A stretch of 64,000 bases of DNA from UBA11606 sp965243715 (lineage in GTDB: Bacteria > Actinomycetota > Acidimicrobiia > Acidimicrobiales > Aldehydirespiratoraceae). Every line of letters begins with the position of its first letter. The stretch's first letter is position 1. The DNA lies in contig CBDEVU010000007.1 of assembly GCA_965243715.1 (NCBI GenBank), forward strand, positions 213,785 through 277,784, given 5' to 3'. Under the pieces are notes generated by a model, which saw only the letters and a list, made by a program, of their open reading frames with translations, did not search any database and was not told the origin of the DNA. A program made the translations under genes and the position numbers. This document shows positions 59,574 through 64,000 of this stretch, one piece after another.

Positions 59574-62362
59574 CTAGAACGTCGCTCGGTACAGGCGGGC
59601 CAGGAACGCCGCCATCTGCTCCCGCGTCACAAAGTTCTGCGGCGAATACGTCGTCGCCGAAGTCCCTGTAGTCACCCCGAGATCGTTGATACAACCAACA
59701 TCACGATACGCATACGACGACACCGGCACGTCGGTAAACCCAGTAGGAACAGACCGACACACCTCACCAGTCACCTTCCGGTACAGGCGGGCCAGGAACG
59801 CTGCCATCTGCTCCCGCGTCACAAAGTTCTGCGGCGAATACGTCGTCGCCGAAGTCCCTGTAGTCACCCCGAGATCCTTGATACAACCAACATCACGATA
59901 CGCATACGACGACACCGGCACATCGGTAAACCCAGTAGGAACAGACCGACACACCTCACCAGTCACCTTCCGGTACAGGCGAGCCAGGAACGCCGCCATC
60001 TGCTCCCGCGTCACAAAGTTCTGCGGCGAATACGTCGTCGCCGAAGTCCCTGTAGTCACCCCGATGGCCTTGATACAACCAACATCACGATACGCATACG
60101 ACGACACCAGCACATCGGTAAACCCATGATTAACCGCCGCGTCCCTCGCACAAGCTGCCACAAATTCGACCACGTCGGTAACCGTGACCGTCACCGTCTG
60201 GGTAACGAGCGACGATCCATCCGACGCGGTGACCACAACCTCATAGACGTTATTACTGCCGGTATCGGCCGGAGTCTCAAAATCGGGGGCTTGCTTGAAT
60301 CGCAACTGGCCTGTGACGGTCTCAACTAGGAACCGATCACGGTCGGCGCCGCCGGTCACCGTAAACGTAACCGTGTCGCCATCAGCATCCGTGGCGGTCA
60401 ACCGCACCGCTGTAGTCCGACCTTCGGCAACCTTCACCGCAATCGGGGACGTCACTACCGGCGCGTTGTCGTTAATGTTGGTAACCGTCACCCGCAACGA
60501 CTGAGTAACCAATCGGGTGACGTCCGACGCGGTAACCACCACCTCATAAACGTTATTTCTGTCCGCATCGACCGGAGCCTCAAAATCGGGGGACCGCTTG
60601 AACGACAACACCGCCCTCGCGGGATCAAACACGAACCGCCCACGGTCGGCACCGCCGGTCACCGTAAACGTAACCGTGTCGCCATCAGCATCGGTTGCGG
60701 TCAACCGCAGCGGTGGAGTCTGACCCTCGGCGACGTTCACTGACGCGGGCGAGGTCACCACCGGATCGTTGTCGTTGATATTAGTAACGATGACAAGCAT
60801 CGGTTGGGGAACCGACAGGGTTCCATCCGATGCTTGGACCGTCACCTCATAAATGTTGTTGCCACCCACATCAACCGGGTTCTCAAAATCGGGGGCCTGC
60901 TTGAACCGCAACACATTCGTCGCGGGATCAATCTCGAACAGGTCATGGTCGGCGCCGTCAGTCAGCGTGAACGTCACCGTCGTTTCAGTGTCGCCGTCAG
61001 TGCCAGTCAATTGAACCACCCGCGTGGTGCCCTCTTCGAGGGACACCGTCGGCGCCGACGATACCCGCGGGAAGTTGTCGTTCGCGTCAGTAACCGTCAC
61101 CGTTATTTCCTGGGTTACCAACGCCCCACCAGAATCGGTCGCGGTGACGACCACCACATACACATTGGTACCAGCACCAGAACCAGGCGTCTCAAAATCG
61201 GGAGCGGTTTTGAACCTCAACTCACCCGACATGCCATCAATCTCAAACAAGACCCGATCGGCACCATCTGTCACAGTGAACGACACCGTGTCACCAACAT
61301 CACCATCAGTCGCGGTCAATCGCTGTACCGAAACCTGACCCTCCGCCACACTCACCGTCGCAGGCGAAGTCACCACCGGCTCGTTGTTGTTCACGTTAGT
61401 GACCGTTACCAGCATCGGCTGCAACACCGACCGGGTGCCGTCCGATGCTTTGACCGTCACCGCGTAAGCATTTCCGCCACCCGCCGCGGACGGAGACTCA
61501 AAACTCGGAGCAGTTGTGAATGACAACACCCCTGCCGTGTCAATCTCAAACAAGCCCCGATCGGCACCACTATCAGCCACACTGAATGTCACCGTGTCAC
61601 CGGCATCAGCGTCAGTTGCAGTCAAGGCAACAACCCGCGTAGTGCCCTCTTCGATCGACACCACCGCATTTGAGGTCACTTCCGGCGTGTTGTCGTTCGC
61701 GTCAGTAACCGTCACCGTTATTTCCTGAGTTACCAACGCCCCCTCAGAATCGGTCGCGGTGACGACCACCACATACACATTGCTACCAGCACCAGAACCA
61801 GGTGCCTCAAAATCGGGAGCGTTTTTGAACCGCAACACCCCGGCCGTGTCAATCTCAAACAAGCCCACATCGGCACCACCTGTCACACTGAACGTCACCG
61901 TCGACCCGGCATCAGCATCAGACGCAGTCAACCGCTGCACCTGCGTGTTGCCCTCTTCGATCGACACCACCGCATTTGAGGTCACTTCCGGGGTGTTGTC
62001 GTTCACATCAGTAACCGTCACCGTTATTTCCTGGGTTACCGGGTTCTCAGTATCAGTCGCGGTGACGATCACCACATACTCGTTATCCCCACCCACTGGG
62101 AATGGCTGCTCAAAATCGGGAGCGTTTTCGAACCGCAACACCCCGGCCGTGTCAATCTCAAACAAGCCCACATCGGCACCACCTGTCACGGTGAATGTCA
62201 CCGTGTCACCAACATCAGCGTCAGTCGCAGTCAAGGCAACCACCCGCGTAGTGCCCTCTTCGATCGACACCACCGCATTTGAGGTCACTTCCGGGGTGTT
62301 GTCGTTCACATCAGTAACCGTCACCGTTATTTCCTGAGTTACCGGGTTCTCAGTATCAGTCG
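59574..62362 (-). CDS. Cadherin-repeat surface protein, C-terminal part with three SLH repeats (separated from its N-terminal part by a frameshift)
   Basis: About 930 residues after the frameshift point. The first stretch completes a broken cadherin module; seven whole cadherin-like modules of about 100 residues follow (each ending near VTVTDVNDN or VTVTNINDN and opening with TSNAVVSIEEG or similar). The calcium-binding DxNDN and DAD motifs are retained. At the C-terminus are three 64-residue SLH-type repeats (GFTDVPVSSYAYRDVGC, NFVTREQMAAFLARLYR), each with the DVGC cysteine and some with a second Cys (GEVCRSVP), then stop. SLH domains usually anchor proteins to the cell wall or S-layer. Reading frame differs from the upstream part because 5 nt (CGGTG) are missing at 62362/62363. 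Confidence 0.85.
59588..60150. repeat. Three DNA repeats of 192 bp encoding SLH domains
   Basis: The segment starting GGTACAGGCG recurs at 59588, 59780 and 59972, a constant 192-bp (64-codon) spacing, with near-identical DNA. The last copy is the most diverged (CARDAAVNHGFTDVLVSS). Such identity suggests recent duplication or gene conversion. Confidence 0.9.
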
Positions 62363-64000
62363 ACGACCACCACATACACATTGGTACCAGCACCAGAACC
62401 AGGCGTCTCAAAATCGGGAGCGTTTTCGAACCGCAACACCCCGGCCGTGTCAATCTCAAACAAGCCTTCATCGGCACCACCTGTCACGGTGAATGTCACC
62501 GTGTCACCAACGTCAGCGTCAGTGGCAGTCAAGGCAACCACCCGCGTGGTGCCCTCAGCCACACTCACCGACCCCGCCGACGTCACCACCGGCGCGTTGT
62601 CGTTCACATCAGTAACCGTCACCGTTATTTCCTGAGTTACCGGGTTCTCAGTATCAGTCGCGGTGACGACCACCACATACTCGTTATCCCCACCCACTGG
62701 GAATGGCTGCTCAAAATCGGGAGCGTTTTCGAACCTCAACACCCCGGCCGTGTCAATCTCAAACAAGCCCACATCGGCACCACCTGTCACACTGAACGTC
62801 ACCGTCGACCCGGCATCAGCATCAGACGCAGTCAACCGCTGCACCTGCGTGTTGCCCTCTTCGATCGACACCACCGCATTTGAGGTCACCACCGGCGCGT
62901 TGTCGTTCACATCAGTAACCGTCACCGTTATTTCCTGAGTTACCGAGTTCCCACCAGCATCAGTCGCGGTGACCGTCACCACATACTCGTTATCCCCACC
63001 CACTGGGAATGGCTGCTCAAAATCGGGAGCGTCTTCGAACCTCAACACCCCGGCCGTGTCAATCTCAAACAAGCCCACATCGGCACCACCTGTCACACTG
63101 AACGTCACCGTCGACCCGGCATCAGCATCAGACGCAGTCAACCGCTGCACCTGCGTGTTGCCCTCTTCGATCGACACCACCGCATTTGAGGTCACCACCG
63201 GCGCGTTGTCGTTCACATCAGTAACCGTCACCGTTATTTCCTGAGTTACCGAGTTCCCACCAGCATCAGTCGCGGTGACCGTCACCACATACTCGTTATC
63301 CCCACCCACTGGGAATGGCTGCTCAAAATCGGGAGCGTTTTTGAACCTCAACTCACCCGACGAGCCATCAATCTCAAACAAGCCCTGATCGCCACCAACC
63401 TCAGGCACACTGAACGTCACCGTCGACCCGGCATCAGCATCAGTGGCAGTCAAGGCAACAACCAGCGTGGTGCCCTCAGCCACACTCACCGACCCCGCCG
63501 ACGTCACCACCGGCGCATTGTTGTTCACGTTAGTGACCGTCACCAGCATCGGCCACAACACCGACCGGGTGCCGTCCGATGCTTTGACCGTCACCGCGTA
63601 AGCATTTCCGCCACCCGCCGCGGACGGAGACTCAAAACTCGGAGCAGTTTTGAATGACAACACCCCGGCCGTGTCAATCTCAAACAAGCCCCGATCGGCA
63701 CCACTATCAGCCACACTGAATGTCACCGTGTCACCGGCATCAGCGTCAGTGGCAGTCAAGGCAACAACCCGCGTAGTGCCCTCTTCGATCGACACCACCG
63801 CATTTGAGGTCACTTCCGGCGTGTTGTCGTTCACATCAGTAACCGTCACCGTTATTTCCTGAGTTACCAACGCCCCCTCAGAATCGGTCGCGGTGACGAC
63901 CACCACATACACATTGGTACCAGCACCAGAACCAGGTGTCTCAAAATCGGGAGCGGTTTTGAACCGCAACTCACCCGACGGGCCATCAATCTCAAACAAG
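60160..64000. repeat. Array of about 300-bp DNA repeats encoding cadherin-like modules
   Basis: Twelve complete modules and one partial. The right half is highly homogenised: for example 62941-63246 recurs from 63247 with a 306-bp period and very few differences. Copies nearer the C-terminus (60160-61400) are more diverged. Several module types alternate (NEYVV versus NVYVV, DSEGALV versus DTENPV), so units have been shuffled. Confidence 0.9.
62356..64000 (-). CDS. Cadherin-repeat surface protein, upstream part (partial; runs off the right edge)
   Basis: Open from the window edge to a TGA at 62356-62358. About 547 residues: a partial module, four complete cadherin-like modules and most of a fifth, in the same arrangement as the downstream part (TSAGSVSVAEGTT, LTATDADAGSTVTF, FEIDTAGVLRFENAPDFE, EYVVTVTATD, VTVTDVNDN). 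The stop comes only because of the 5-nt deletion; in every other copy the sequence continues through VTATD. Taken with the downstream frame this is one very large secreted adhesin-like protein; the signal peptide would be beyond the window. An assembly error in near-identical repeats is a real alternative. Confidence 0.85.
   Translation of the reverse strand, partial: LFEIDGPSGELRFKTAPDFETPGSGAGTNVYVVVVTATDSEGALVTQEITVTVTDVNDNTPEVTSNAVVSIEEGTTRVVALTATDADAGDTVTFSVADSGADRGLFEIDTAGVLSFKTAPSFESPSAAGGGNAYAVTVKASDGTRSVLWPMLVTVTNVNNNAPVVTSAGSVSVAEGTTLVVALTATDADAGSTVTFSVPEVGGDQGLFEIDGSSGELRFKNAPDFEQPFPVGGDNEYVVTVTATDAGGNSVTQEITVTVTDVNDNAPVVTSNAVVSIEEGNTQVQRLTASDADAGSTVTFSVTGGADVGLFEIDTAGVLRFEDAPDFEQPFPVGGDNEYVVTVTATDAGGNSVTQEITVTVTDVNDNAPVVTSNAVVSIEEGNTQVQRLTASDADAGSTVTFSVTGGADVGLFEIDTAGVLRFENAPDFEQPFPVGGDNEYVVVVTATDTENPVTQEITVTVTDVNDNAPVVTSAGSVSVAEGTTRVVALTATDADVGDTVTFTVTGGADEGLFEIDTAGVLRFENAPDFETPGSGAGTNVYVVVVD

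Noticed and set aside
61024..63862. Plus-strand open frames across the cadherin repeats
   Set aside because: They are repeated shadows of the minus-strand gene, with periodic low-complexity sequences (for example SVSNKPTSAPPVT-like) and no starts with ribosome sites.

Overview
The window looks like a chromosomal segment of a high-GC actinobacterium, most likely from the Acidimicrobiia. Supporting signs are GTG and TTG starts, a RamB-type acetate regulator, a glyoxylate shunt, a polyphosphate-glucokinase-like ROK kinase, and a surface protein ending in cysteine-containing SLH repeats (core GFTDVPVSSYAYRDVGC) of a kind I associate with Acidimicrobiia such as Ilumatobacter. The lineage is inferred from gene content, not from a marker gene. 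Genes are dense, with many 1-4 nt start/stop overlaps and several starts that look leaderless.

Layout. 1-5.3 kb: a partial ramB divergent from aceB-aceA (glyoxylate shunt), then a cyclopropane-fatty-acid synthase. 5.3-6.1 kb: tRNA-Arg, tRNA-His and tRNA-Lys, followed by a 436-nt gene-poor stretch with three strong hairpins. 6.1-20.5 kb: a carbohydrate/uronate block with a Gfo/Idh/MocA dehydrogenase, two GMC oxidoreductases, a sugar ABC importer (binding lipoprotein and two permeases), a GH88 unsaturated glucuronyl hydrolase, a crotonase, a family I CoA-transferase, a LacI regulator, a KDG kinase and a KDPG aldolase. Five copies of one palindrome (TTGGATCGATCCAA type) sit in front of three transcription units here and define a likely LacI regulon. 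20.5-23 kb: a DUF222/HNH gene next to a fragment of a paralogue, and an amidohydrolase. 23-32.3 kb: a lactone-oxidase-like flavoprotein, a D-threonine-aldolase-like PLP enzyme, alanine dehydrogenase, an MFS protein, and a molybdopterin oxidoreductase with a ferredoxin/NrfD fusion subunit.

32.3-40.6 kb: one tightly coupled eight-gene operon, read right to left: ROK regulator, M20 peptidase, RbsB-like lipoprotein, RbsC-like permease, YhfX-type PLP enzyme, ABC ATPase, polyphosphate-glucokinase-like kinase and EamA transporter. It resembles an importer plus processing enzymes for an unidentified amino-sugar or amino-acid conjugate and is the best candidate for an undescribed pathway. 40.6-48.4 kb: mixed metabolic genes (zinc alcohol dehydrogenase, a 45-residue small protein, TauE/SafE exporter, DAO flavoprotein, FMN reductase, transsulfuration enzyme, acyl-CoA ligase, acyl-CoA dehydrogenase-like flavoprotein). 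48.4-50.5 kb: a probable type II restriction-modification pair beside an AT-richer stretch. 50.5-54.8 kb: a + strand run of dienelactone hydrolase, class II aldolase, AA_synth protein, a RimK/TrkA-C fusion and an aspartoacylase-like deacylase. 54.8-59.5 kb: a class V aminotransferase behind the sulfate-activation genes cysD-cysNC-cysC. 59.6-64 kb: a giant cadherin-repeat/SLH surface protein running off the right edge, broken by a 5-nt deletion at a junction between two repeat types.

Short in-phase tandem duplications of 12-18 bp recur across the window, both between and inside genes. Assignments rest on reading motifs and recalling families; no database search was possible.
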